Assembly: GCA_041390125.1 (NCBI GenBank) | Contig: JAWKQN010000033.1 | Span: 1-15,293 of the forward strand | Source of the DNA: Gemmatimonadota bacterium | Lineage (GTDB): Bacteria > Gemmatimonadota > Gemmatimonadetes > Longimicrobiales > Gaopeijiaceae | DNA: 15,293 bases | Reading direction: 5' to 3' | Made by a program: the position numbers and the translations under genes | The notes under the pieces: model-generated | Told to the model about the DNA's origin: nothing | What the model saw: only the letters and a program-made list of their open reading frames with translations | Database searches by the model: none | Shown: positions 1 to 7,183 of the stretch, piece by piece | Layout of the letters: each line of letters starts with the position of its first letter | How positions within the stretch are numbered: position 1 is the stretch's first letter

Positions 1-1888
1 CGGCCTCGGCGGAGGGCAGTGCGCGCAGCTCCTCGATCAGGGTCCCGATCGCACGTCCGAACTCGACCGGTCGTCCGGGGCCCTCGCCTCGCCAGAACGG
101 CATCTTCCCGGGCTCGCCGGGCGCGGGCGACACCAGCACGCGGTCGTGGTCGATGGCTTCGATGCGCCACGACGAGGCGCCCAGCAGGAAGACCTCCCCC
201 TCGCGCGACTCGAAGACCATCTCCTCGTCCAGCTCGCCCACCCGCACCGGCCGCTCGGCGCCGGCCAGGAAGACGCCATACAGGCCGCGGTCGGGGATGG
301 TACCGCCGCTGGTGACCGCGATGGTGCGTGCGCCCCGGCGCGCCTCCAGGATGCCGTTGATCCGGTCCCACGTGATGCGGGGTCGGAGCTCGCGGAAGTC
401 GTCGGAGGGGTAGCGGCCCGACAGCATGTCGAGCACACGCTCGAAGGCGGAGCGCGGCAGGTCCGCGTAGGGGGCCGCGCCGCGGATCAGGGCGTACACG
501 TCGTCGGCCGGGATCGGCGCTTCGGACACGATGGCCACGATCTGCTGCGCCAGCACGTCCAGCGCGTTGCGCGGGTAGGTCGTGCGCTCCACCCAGCCGT
601 CGCGGATGGCCCGCCCGACCGCCGCGCAGGCCAGCAGGTCCACCCGGAACTTGGGGAAGATCACGCCCTTGGAGACGGCCCCGACGTGGTGTCCGGCGCG
701 GCCGAAGCGCTGGATGCCGGATGCGACGGAAGGCGGCGCCTCGATCTGGATCACGAGATCGATCGCGCCCATGTCGATGCCGAGCTCGAGCGAGCTGGTG
801 GCGACCAGCGCCGGCAACAGACCGCGCTTGAGGCGGTCCTCGATGTCGGCCCGCTGATGCGGCGCCACCGAGCCGTGGTGGGCCAGCACGATCTCCTCGC
901 CCGCCAGCTCGTTCAGGGCCGCCGAGAGCCGCTCGGCCAGCCGGCGGCTGTTGACGAAGATCAGGGTCGAGCGATGCGCGCGGATCAGCTCCAGCAGCCG
1001 CGGATGGATCTGCGGCCAGATGGAGGCGCGTTGCGGACCTGCCGACGCCGGTCCGGACGGGATCTCCTCCAGCGGCTCACCGAGCGTCGCCATGTCCTCG
1101 ACCGGAACCTCGATCGTGACGTCGAACGTCTTGGGCTGGTTGGCGTCGACGATGTGGACCGGGCGCGAGACCGGAAGGGTGGCCTCGTCCGCGACGGCGT
1201 CCAGACCGCCCAGCAGCCGCGCGATCTCCTCCAGCGGGCGCTGCGTGGCGGAGAGCCCCACGCGCTGCAGCGGCGGAGCGCCCGCGCGCAGACGCTCCAG
1301 GCGCTCCAGCGACACGAAGAGGTGCGTGCCGCGTTTCGTGGCCGCCATGGCGTGGATCTCGTCGACGATCACCGTCTCCACCCCGCGCAGCGTCTCCCGC
1401 GCCTGCGACGTCAGCATCAGGTAGAGGGACTCGGGCGTGGTGATCAGGATCTCGGGCGGTGTGCGCACCAGCTCACGCCGCTCCCGTGCGGACGTGTCGC
1501 CCGTGCGCACACCCACCACCGGCATGCGGAACGGAAGCCCGGCGCGCTCGGCCTCGGCGCGGATGCCGGCCAGAGGCGCGCGCAGATTGCGCTCGACGTC
1601 GACGCCGAGCGCCTTGAGCGGCGAGATGTAGATGACCCGCGTGGACGAGGCGTCCGCGGGGGCCGGCCCGAACATCATGCGGTCGATCGCCACCAGGAAG
1701 GCCGCCAGCGTCTTCCCCGAGCCCGTGGGGGCCAGGAGCAGCGTGGAGGCGCCGGAGGCGATGCGGGGCCAGCCTTCCGCCTGGGCGCGCGTGGGGCCGG
1801 GAAAGGTGCGACGGAACCAGGCGCGGGTGGCGGCGGCGGCGAACTCGAGCGCGTCGGTGGGCGATGCGTTGCCCGGAAGCTCTGCCAT
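1..1888 (-). CDS. lhr: Lhr-type superfamily 2 ATP-dependent helicase, N-terminal part (runs off left edge)
   Basis: This minus-strand frame is open from base 1888 to the window edge, giving 629 N-terminal residues and no stop. Residues 53-60 (APTGSGKT) form Walker A, 176-179 (DEIH) the DEAH-type Walker B, 213-215 (SAT) motif III, and 393-400 (QRFGRAGH) motif VI. The PESL at 152-155 and the segment around 367-375 (SLELGIDMG) are typical of the Lhr family. Lhr proteins are 3'-to-5' DNA or RNA:DNA translocases linked to DNA repair; they have two RecA domains, a winged helix and a beta-barrel domain. Roughly residues 450-629 should cover the winged helix and the beginning of the barrel. Short (about 850 residues) and long (about 1500 residues) forms exist, and the missing end decides which this is. 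The ATG at 1888 sits about 15 residues before the conserved Q-motif-like region (FPGPTRAQ), as expected. It follows the yidC-like gene by 58 bases on the same strand, so co-transcription is possible. The family call is firm; the biological role is not. Confidence 0.93.
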   Translation of the reverse strand, partial: MAELPGNASPTDALEFAAAATRAWFRRTFPGPTRAQAEGWPRIASGASTLLLAPTGSGKTLAAFLVAIDRMMFGPAPADASSTRVIYISPLKALGVDVERNLRAPLAGIRAEAERAGLPFRMPVVGVRTGDTSARERRELVRTPPEILITTPESLYLMLTSQARETLRGVETVIVDEIHAMAATKRGTHLFVSLERLERLRAGAPPLQRVGLSATQRPLEEIARLLGGLDAVADEATLPVSRPVHIVDANQPKTFDVTIEVPVEDMATLGEPLEEIPSGPASAGPQRASIWPQIHPRLLELIRAHRSTLIFVNSRRLAERLSAALNELAGEEIVLAHHGSVAPHQRADIEDRLKRGLLPALVATSSLELGIDMGAIDLVIQIEAPPSVASGIQRFGRAGHHVGAVSKGVIFPKFRVDLLACAAVGRAIRDGWVERTTYPRNALDVLAQQIVAIVSEAPIPADDVYALIRGAAPYADLPRSAFERVLDMLSGRYPSDDFRELRPRITWDRINGILEARRGARTIAVTSGGTIPDRGLYGVFLAGAERPVRVGELDEEMVFESREGEVFLLGASSWRIEAIDHDRVLVSPAPGEPGKMPFWRGEGPGRPVEFGRAIGTLIEELRALPSAEA

Positions 1889-1946
1889 CGACGAACGCTC
1901 GCCCTCGCGTCGGCGGGCGTAAAGGGCGTCGCCGACCGGGAGGACG

Positions 1947-2564
1947 TCACACCTTCTGTGCGGGGACCTCCTCCACCGCTCCGGTCCGGCCCATCAGCAG
2001 GCTCTGCACGAGCGAGCCCGAATAGAAGGCCAGCAGGTAGTAGCCGATCCCGGCGCCCAGCCACGCGCCGATCCCGATCGGCAGGATCCCCGAGATCGCG
2101 AGCAGCACCGGACCGCCCTGCCCGCCGAGCACGGTGCCGAGCACGGAGATGGCGCCGGCCAGCACGCCCAGGAGCAGTCCACCGGCAGCCAGCGGCGTGC
2201 CCTCCGACACATGGAAGACCGCCTGGAAGAGCGCGATCAGGATCGGGATCTGGATCAGCGCTCCGAGGAGGCCGGCTTTGTCCACCATGGAGATGCCCGC
2301 CTCCTGGTGGAGCGCCTTCAACGCGCGGTTGAGCTGGCCCGGCTCGTCCTTGAGCTCGCGGTTCAACTCCTTGATGCGCGGCTTGAGGGTGACGGCCACG
2401 CGCTGATGGGCGCGGGTCTTCCGTGCGAGCGGGAGCATGATGGGGATCAACAGGAGGCGGATCGCGAGCACCGTCACGAAGATCCCGAGCGCCAGCGAGC
2501 CGCCCAGCGCGTCCCCGGCCTGGTGGAGCAGGCGTTCCAGCGACGAGACGAAGGCGGACCACAT
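1947..2564 (-). CDS. small YidC/Oxa1-family membrane protein insertase
   Basis: The product has 205 residues and resembles the conserved insertase core of YidC/Oxa1/Alb3, which inserts and folds inner-membrane proteins. Residues 22-45 form the first core helix with the family's conserved arginine in AIRLLLIPIML. A charged amphipathic cytoplasmic hairpin follows (about 46-90: KTRAHQRV, LKPRIKELNREL). Then come a second helix (about 97-118: GALIQIPILIALFQAVF) and three more hydrophobic segments to about 195. The large periplasmic domain of Gram-negative YidC is absent, and the protein is shorter than Oxa1-type YidC (about 250-300), so it is probably a second, specialised copy and not the housekeeping enzyme. 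The ATG at 2564 is chosen because GGAG lies 7 bases upstream and the hydrophobic region starts soon after. A longer frame to 2681 adds 39 proline/arginine-rich residues with no family resemblance. The neighbours (helicase downstream, kinase divergent) are not the usual rnpA/yidC/mnmE context. Confidence 0.82.
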   Translation of the reverse strand: MWSAFVSSLERLLHQAGDALGGSLALGIFVTVLAIRLLLIPIMLPLARKTRAHQRVAVTLKPRIKELNRELKDEPGQLNRALKALHQEAGISMVDKAGLLGALIQIPILIALFQAVFHVSEGTPLAAGGLLLGVLAGAISVLGTVLGGQGGPVLLAISGILPIGIGAWLGAGIGYYLLAFYSGSLVQSLLMGRTGAVEEVPAQKV

Positions 2565-2790
2565 GGAAGCTCCTCGGGCGGCGGGGGACGTCCGGGCGCG
2601 CCGCCGCGGACATTCCGGTGGGCTCCCCGGGGGGCGCAGCCGGGGCGGGGGATGGTTGCGTCGGAAGGACCGGCTTGGCAAGACGGGTGGGAGCGCGGGG
2701 GCGCGCGCATCGGCGGACCGACCGCATCCGGACTGGACATGCGCCTGCCGGGGTCGCAGTCTAGCCGTCGGCTCCTACGGAGACACCGGA
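2565..2790. promoter_or_regulatory. divergent intergenic region between yidC-like gene and histidine kinase
   Basis: These 226 bases separate two divergent genes and must hold both their promoters. I see no convincing -35/-10 pair on either strand. The GGAG before each start is visible (minus strand just before 2564; plus strand about 2779-2782). The rest is GC-rich with short G and C runs and no long repeat. Reading frames pass through it on both strands, but they are rich in Pro, Arg and Gly and resemble nothing. Confidence 0.45.
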
Positions 2791-4791
2791 ATGCCACGCT
2801 CCCGCCCGCCCCCCGAGGCAGGACGTCCGCTTCCGGCCGGGTACGCCCCCCGCCCCCGCGTCGGCGTGTGGGTGGCGGTCACGGCGGCGTACCTGGCGGT
2901 GAGCGGGCTGGGACTGGTGGTCGCCGGCGCATTCCGCGCCGACGGCCTCGCGCTGTGGTATCCGCCGGCCGGGCTCGACCTGGCGCTCCTCCTGGTCTTC
3001 GGGCCGTGGTACCTGCCCGCGGTGGCGGTGGCCCATGTCCTGGCCGTCCAGGTGGCCGGAGGAGACTTCGGCGCAGGGGTGCTCGGCCTCTACGTGGGGC
3101 TCCACACCCTGCTGTTCGGCGCGGCCGCCCTCACCTTCCAGCACGTCCTCGGCTGCAATGCCCGTCTGCGCTCTCCGCGCGACGCCCTGGCCTTCGTCGG
3201 CGGGGCCGGCATCCTGCTGCCGCTCGCCGGAGCCGTCCTCAAGGCCTCCCTGCTGGGCGTCGCGGGCATCTCGGGGCCGGAGCGCACCTGGGCCGAAGGC
3301 GTGGTGACCTTCGCGATCGGGGACGCGACCGGGATCGCCATGGTGACGCCCCTGGTGCTGCTGGCGCTGCGCCCGATCCACTCGATCTGGTGGGACCGGG
3401 ACCGATACCCTCCGGTCCCGGCGCGCCGGCTCAAGCCCCGTCGTCGGGTCGAGCTGGTCGCGGTCTGTGCGGTCACCTTCGCGCTGGCGCGCCTCGTCCT
3501 CCCCTTCCAGGGGCCGCCGACCTTCGGCCTGTTGATCGCGTTCCCGGTGGTCTGGGCGGCGCTCCGCCGCGGGGCGCTGGGCGCCGCGTGCTCCATCCTG
3601 GCACTGGACGTCCACGTCCTCCTGTCCGGCAGCGGGGCTTCGCTCGGCGCGGCGGACGTGTTCGCCCAGGAGGCGCAGCTGACCCTCGTCACCGTGAGCC
3701 TGGTGGCCATCCTGATCGGCGCCTTCGTGGATGGAGAACGCTCCGTCCGGTCCGTGCTGCGCCAGGCCGAGGAGCGCTTCGAGGGCGCGTTCCAGGCCAC
3801 CCCGCTCCTGGCGTTCATCGCCGAGACCCGTAGCGCCGAGATCGTCGACGCCAATCACGCGTTCCTGCAGGCGACCGGGTACGGGCGGGAGGAGGTGGTC
3901 GGCCGGACCTCCCTCGCGCTCGATCTCTGGGAGGATCCGGCGGAGCGCCAACGCGTCGTGGCGGGGAACGCGCCGGGCGAGCCCGTGCGCGGCGCGGAGG
4001 TGCGCTGGCAGGACCGGGCCGGCCGACCCCTGCGCGTGCTCCTCTTCCGGGCCCTCTATCGCCGCGATGACGAGCAGCTCGCGCTCACCATGGCGCAGGA
4101 CATCACGGAGCAGCGTCTGCTCGAGCAGAGCCTCCTGCACGCGGCGGATCGCGAACAGCGTCGCCTGGGCCGCGACCTGCACGACGACCTCGGCCAGATG
4201 CTCGTCGGGATCAGCTACCTTGCGGCGTCCCTGGAACGGTCGCTGCGCGAGGGCGAGCCGGGACGGGCCGCTGCCGCAGCCCGTATCCATACGCTCCTGG
4301 CGGCAGCCCTGGAACGGGCCCGGTGGATCGCCCACGGTCTCAACCCCATCCTGGAGGGGGACCGCGGGCTCCGCGAGGTCCTGGCGACGTACGTCGAAGA
4401 CCTCTCGCGGCAGTTCGGTCTCGAGTGCTCGTTCCATGGGCCGGACGACGGTGCCGACATCCGGGATCCCGAGGCGATCGTGCAGGTCGTGCGGATCGTG
4501 CAGGAGGCGGTCTCCAACGCGGTGCGGCACGGCCGGGCGCGACGGATCGAGGTCGAGCTGGGGCGGACCCCGGAACGCGGTTGGGTGCTGCGGGTCCGCG
4601 ACCACGGCCGGGGTCTGCCGGAGTCCGGCGTCGAGGGGCTGGGTACCAAGAACATGCTCTGGCGGGCCCGCACCCTGGGAGGCGACCTGCGCGTCGAGCC
4701 CGCGGCCCCGGAAGGCACGCAGGTGGTCCTCACGTTCCCCGAGAGGCCGCCGACCGGCGGGCCCGGTCCGGACGCCCCGGATTTGCGGTGA
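2791..4791 (+). CDS. MASE1-PAS sensor histidine kinase (HisKA_3 / NarL-partner type)
   Basis: The product has 666 residues. About 22-310 is a multi-pass MASE1 sensor region; its signature LWYPPAGLDLALLLVFG lies near residues 55-71. About 327-440 is a PAS domain ending in the usual QDITEQ linker. The dimerisation/phosphoacceptor segment reads GRDLHDDLGQ, with His464 the phosphorylation site, as in kinases that partner NarL/FixJ regulators. The ATPase domain has its N box at EAVSNAVRHG (Asn576), G1 at DHGRGLP (Asp604) and G2 at GLGTKNM (616-622). All key catalytic residues are present, so it should be an active inner-membrane kinase. The ligand of MASE1 is generally unknown. The ATG at 2791 is preferred because GGAG precedes it by 8 bases; an upstream extension to 2437 would add low-complexity residues overlapping the divergent gene. 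The NarL-type regulator follows after 69 bases, making a two-component pair. Confidence 0.93.
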   Translation: MPRSRPPPEAGRPLPAGYAPRPRVGVWVAVTAAYLAVSGLGLVVAGAFRADGLALWYPPAGLDLALLLVFGPWYLPAVAVAHVLAVQVAGGDFGAGVLGLYVGLHTLLFGAAALTFQHVLGCNARLRSPRDALAFVGGAGILLPLAGAVLKASLLGVAGISGPERTWAEGVVTFAIGDATGIAMVTPLVLLALRPIHSIWWDRDRYPPVPARRLKPRRRVELVAVCAVTFALARLVLPFQGPPTFGLLIAFPVVWAALRRGALGAACSILALDVHVLLSGSGASLGAADVFAQEAQLTLVTVSLVAILIGAFVDGERSVRSVLRQAEERFEGAFQATPLLAFIAETRSAEIVDANHAFLQATGYGREEVVGRTSLALDLWEDPAERQRVVAGNAPGEPVRGAEVRWQDRAGRPLRVLLFRALYRRDDEQLALTMAQDITEQRLLEQSLLHAADREQRRLGRDLHDDLGQMLVGISYLAASLERSLREGEPGRAAAAARIHTLLAAALERARWIAHGLNPILEGDRGLREVLATYVEDLSRQFGLECSFHGPDDGADIRDPEAIVQVVRIVQEAVSNAVRHGRARRIEVELGRTPERGWVLRVRDHGRGLPESGVEGLGTKNMLWRARTLGGDLRVEPAAPEGTQVVLTFPERPPTGGPGPDAPDLR

Positions 4792-4848
4792 CGCTTTCGC
4801 CAAAGCTAAACTGCGACAGCGAAGGGAGCGGGGGCTCAAACGCGGTGT

Positions 4849-4853
4849 GGAGG
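4849..4853 (+). promoter_or_regulatory. ribosome binding site fixing the GTG start of the response regulator
   Basis: GGAGG lies 7 bases before the GTG at 4861. The protein from this GTG begins exactly at the first beta strand of a receiver domain, so spacing and homology agree on the start. Confidence 0.8.
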
Positions 4854-4860
4854 TGGGGCG

Positions 4861-5499
4861 GTGATCCGGATCCTGTTGGCGGACGACCACGCCCTGGTTC
4901 GTTCGGGCGTGCGGTCGCTCCTCGACCCTCTGGCGGGCCTCGAAGTCGTGGGAGAGGCGGCCAACGGCCGGGAAGCGCTGGAACTGGCGCGGGCCCTGCG
5001 GCCGGACGTCGTGGTGATGGACGTCAGCATGCCCGAGCTCAACGGGATCGACGCCGCCTCGGCGCTCAAGACCACGCTCCCGGGTCTGCGGGTCCTGCTG
5101 CTGTCGATGCATACGCGGGACGCCCTGGTGTCCCAGGCGCTGAACGCGGGCGTGGACGGGTACCTCCTCAAGGACTCCGTCCCCGCGGAGCTGGAGGTGG
5201 CGATCCGCGCCGTGGCGCGCGGCGACCGCTACCTCAGCCCGGCGCTCACCCGGGCCCTGATGCAGCGAGGAGGGGCCGCCGGTACCTCGGGTGGTGGGGG
5301 TGAGCTCACGCCGCGCCAGCGGGAGATCCTGCAGCTCGTCGCGGAAGGCAACTCCACGAAGGTCATTGCGCGCAAGCTGGGCCTGAAGCCCAAGACCGTG
5401 GAGAACCACCGCGCCCACCTCATGGACCGGCTGGGGATCCGCGATGTGCCCGGTCTGGTGCGCTACGCCATCTCCGTCGGGCTCATCCAGCCCGATTGA
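4861..5499 (+). CDS. NarL/FixJ-family two-component response regulator
   Basis: The product has 212 residues, the normal family length, and is a cytoplasmic DNA-binding transcription regulator. The receiver domain (1 to about 120) has the acidic pair Asp8-Asp9, phospho-acceptor Asp54 in VVMDVSMPELNG, Ser82 and Lys104 in YLLKDS, so all conserved switch residues are intact. After a short glycine-rich linker (about 138-147), a LuxR/GerE helix-turn-helix covers about 149-196, beginning LTPRQREILQLVAEG and including the recognition region KPKTVENHRAHL. Translation starts at GTG behind a GGAGG. The gene lies 69 bases after the histidine kinase, whose His464 segment is of the type that phosphorylates this regulator class; cognate pairing is inferred from that. 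Targets are unknown; the neighbouring receiver/HD-GYP pair or the kinase promoter are possible ones. Confidence 0.95.
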   Translation: MIRILLADDHALVRSGVRSLLDPLAGLEVVGEAANGREALELARALRPDVVVMDVSMPELNGIDAASALKTTLPGLRVLLLSMHTRDALVSQALNAGVDGYLLKDSVPAELEVAIRAVARGDRYLSPALTRALMQRGGAAGTSGGGGELTPRQREILQLVAEGNSTKVIARKLGLKPKTVENHRAHLMDRLGIRDVPGLVRYAISVGLIQPD

Positions 5500-5547
5500 G
5501 GCCCCCATCCCCGCGCCCTGAGGGGCCGTCCCCCCCGCTTCTGGGGG
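5500..5547 (+). terminator. weak GC hairpins after the response regulator gene
   Basis: Directly after the TGA, GGCCCC (5500-5505) can pair with GGGGCC (5522-5527). Next, CCCCC (5532-5536) can pair with GGGGG (5543-5547) across a 6-base loop, followed by TTCCT. The stems are short and there is no real T-tract, so this is at most a weak or Rho-assisted terminator or attenuator between the kinase/regulator pair and the next gene pair. The remaining 107 bases up to 5654 show no clear promoter. Confidence 0.3.
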
Positions 5548-5642
5548 TTCCTCCCCATGCAGCTCCGCTCCGGTTTCGTCGAACCTTGAGGGGTAGGGGT
5601 GCGCGGGTGCGTCGTCGAGTCATCCGGGCACAGGACGATCTC

Positions 5643-5649
5643 GGGAGGG
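5643..5649 (+). promoter_or_regulatory. ribosome binding site fixing the GTG start of the atypical receiver
   Basis: GGGAGGG lies 5 bases before the GTG at 5655. The frame is open upstream to 5496, but only this site places the first codon just before the receiver's beta-1 strand (LADILVVD). Confidence 0.72.
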
Positions 5650-5654
5650 CATCC

Positions 5655-6050
5655 GTGCTGGCAGACATCCTGGTCGTGGACCATCAGCCGGGCGCGCGGG
5701 CGGTGCTGCGCGCGATCCTGGAGACACGGGGGTTCCACGTGAGGGAAGCGACCGGCGGTGTGGAAGCCCTCTCCGAGATCGCTCGCCGTGCCTACACGTT
5801 GGTGATCACCGAGATGTGCATGCCGGAGCTGGACGGCATCGAGCTCCTGCTCCATGCCCGTACGCTCCGTCCCGAACAGAAGATCGTGACGATCTGCGGC
5901 AGCGAACAATTCCCGAGTGCCGTCCTGCTTCGCGACAGCGAGCTGCTCGGCGCTGCGGGCGTGCTTTCCCGACCCTTCGAGCCGGAAGCCCTGCTCGAGC
6001 TGGTCCACCAGGCGCTCGGCACCCCTCCTCCCGCTTCGACCCTTCCATGA
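5655..6050 (+). CDS. stand-alone receiver-domain protein with substituted phosphorylation-site residues
   Basis: The product has 131 residues, one CheY-like receiver domain and nothing else. The fold signature is clear: ILVVDHQPG at beta-1, ITEMCMPELDGIEL at beta-3, and GVLSRPFEPEALLELV at beta-5/alpha-5. The switch residues are altered. The phospho-acceptor position holds Glu53 (codon GAG at 5811-5813) where Asp is expected. The acidic pair is Asp9-His10, the Ser/Thr position is Cys81 and the conserved Lys is Arg106. In other receivers an Asp-to-Glu change can mimic the phosphorylated state, so this protein is more likely constitutively active or regulated without phosphate than a normal switch; that is inference. 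It has no output domain. Its last four bases overlap the start of the HD-GYP gene (ATGA), so the two are probably translated together and may act as partners. It lies 155 bases after the NarL-type regulator. Confidence 0.85.
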   Translation: MLADILVVDHQPGARAVLRAILETRGFHVREATGGVEALSEIARRAYTLVITEMCMPELDGIELLLHARTLRPEQKIVTICGSEQFPSAVLLRDSELLGAAGVLSRPFEPEALLELVHQALGTPPPASTLP

Positions 6051-7135
6051 CGATGCACGGCATGACCCCCCTGGCCGACGTCACCCATGCCCACGACGGC
6101 TCCCGTCGCTCCGAGGTGCGAGCCTGGACGCGCACCGCTCCCATTGCCATCGCGTCCTCGCACACGGACCTGGTGGCGCAGGTCGCCGACGTGCTGGGTT
6201 CGGAGGGGTACCTCGAGCTGCGGATCTCGAACTCCCTCACCGAGCTCGCCGCGCTGCTGGCCCCGGGGCATGCCGAGCTCGTGGTCGTGGACCTGCGCGA
6301 TCTGGTCGGACACGACGCCGATCTGTTGGAGCAAGCGCTCTTTCGCGCCGGTGGCGACGCCCCGTGCGTCGTGGGCTTGAATCCGGGCCCCCATCGCGGC
6401 TGGCCGGACTGGGTCTGTGATCCCGTACCGCTCCCGCTGGACGCGGCCTCCTTCACGCTCCGGGTGGAGAACCTCCTGCTCACACGCCAGCTCGAATCCA
6501 TGCTGATGGCGGGCCGGCGGCTGGAGTCGGGCCGGCGGGCGGAGGCGTCCCGCGCCGAGCACCAGCTCCTGCGCTGTCTGGCGCGGGCCGGGGAGTTCCG
6601 CAACGATGTGAGCGGCGCGCACGCGGAGCGCGTCGGCGATCTGTCCGCGATGATCGCTCGTGCGCTGGACCTGGATCCGGGCTGGGCCGAATCGCTACGG
6701 CATGCGGCACCCCTCCACGACCTTGGCACGCTGGGGATCCCCGACCGTGTGCTCTTCAAGGCGGAGCCGCTCACCCCGGACGAGTTCGGCCTGATGCGCC
6801 TGCACACGAGCATCGGCGAGTCCATCCTGGCGGGGGCCGAGGGCCCGCTCGTCGATCTGGCCCGTTCGATCGCGCTCAACCACCACGAGCGCTGGGACGG
6901 GCGGGGCTATCCGCGAGGCCTGAGCGGCACCGAGATCCCGCTGGAGGCCCGCATCGCCGCGGTGGCGGACACGTTCGATGCGATCCTGCACACGCGCGAT
7001 CCCGACGTGTCGCTCGCGGATGCGGCGGGGATGATCGCGGAGGAGAGCGAGGGCGCCTTCGACCCGGCGGTCGTGACCGCGCTCGATCGTGTGATCGCCG
7101 AGGGTCTGGCCGAGACGCTCTACCTGTACGTCTGA
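6047..7135 (+). CDS. HD-GYP domain protein with degenerate receiver-like N-terminus (putative c-di-GMP phosphodiesterase)
   Basis: The product has 362 residues. About 30-145 has the strand/helix rhythm of a receiver, with Asp82 in LVVVDLRD, but it lacks the acidic pair (SSH at 38-40) and the conserved Lys. A charged helical linker (about 145-180) leads to an HD-GYP domain (about 180-355). Visible metal-site and signature residues are His192, His224-Asp225, His253, His279-His280, HHERWDGRGYP (279-289) and Asp308. The HD-GYP family hydrolyses cyclic di-GMP to pGpG or GMP. One departure is HDLGT where HDxGK is usual (Thr228 in place of Lys), so activity is not certain. The ATG at 6047 overlaps the receiver gene's TGA; in-frame ATGs at 6053 and 6062 are alternatives, and no strong ribosome site favours one. 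No membrane segment is seen, so it is probably cytoplasmic. It is convergent with the lhgO-like gene. Confidence 0.9.
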   Translation: MTMHGMTPLADVTHAHDGSRRSEVRAWTRTAPIAIASSHTDLVAQVADVLGSEGYLELRISNSLTELAALLAPGHAELVVVDLRDLVGHDADLLEQALFRAGGDAPCVVGLNPGPHRGWPDWVCDPVPLPLDAASFTLRVENLLLTRQLESMLMAGRRLESGRRAEASRAEHQLLRCLARAGEFRNDVSGAHAERVGDLSAMIARALDLDPGWAESLRHAAPLHDLGTLGIPDRVLFKAEPLTPDEFGLMRLHTSIGESILAGAEGPLVDLARSIALNHHERWDGRGYPRGLSGTEIPLEARIAAVADTFDAILHTRDPDVSLADAAGMIAEESEGAFDPAVVTALDRVIAEGLAETLYLYV

Positions 7136-7145
7136 TCGGCGACGA

Positions 7146-7183
7146 GTCGAGGCGGTCGGCTGGCGTCAGGAGGCCGCCTCGAC
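7146..7183. terminator. 10-bp perfect inverted repeat between convergent genes
   Basis: GTCGAGGCGG (7146-7155) and CCGCCTCGAC (7174-7183) are perfect reverse complements with an 18-base spacer. The repeat starts 11 bases after the HD-GYP stop and its right arm lies in the last codons of the convergent lhgO-like gene. It could serve as a bidirectional transcription stop, though neither side carries a T-tract. Confidence 0.45.

Noticed and set aside
146..2332. 728-codon plus-strand open frame opposite the helicase
   Set aside because: The minus strand carries ordered helicase motifs across the same span; the plus frame is Arg/Asp/Gln-rich filler.
2437..2790. N-terminal extension of the histidine kinase
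   Set aside because: The added residues are low-complexity, overlap the divergent yidC-like gene, and the ATG at 2791 has GGAG and starts just before the MASE1 region.
2761..5508. 915-codon open frame on the minus strand opposite the kinase and regulator
   Set aside because: Pure shadow of high GC codon use: composition is Arg/Gln/Pro/Asp-rich, with no domain, and it lies exactly antisense to two genes with full sets of conserved motifs.
5496..5654. N-terminal extension of the atypical receiver to an ATG at 5496
   Set aside because: The extra 53 residues are Pro/Arg-rich, overlap the previous stop region and have no ribosome site, whereas GGGAGGG precedes the GTG at 5655.
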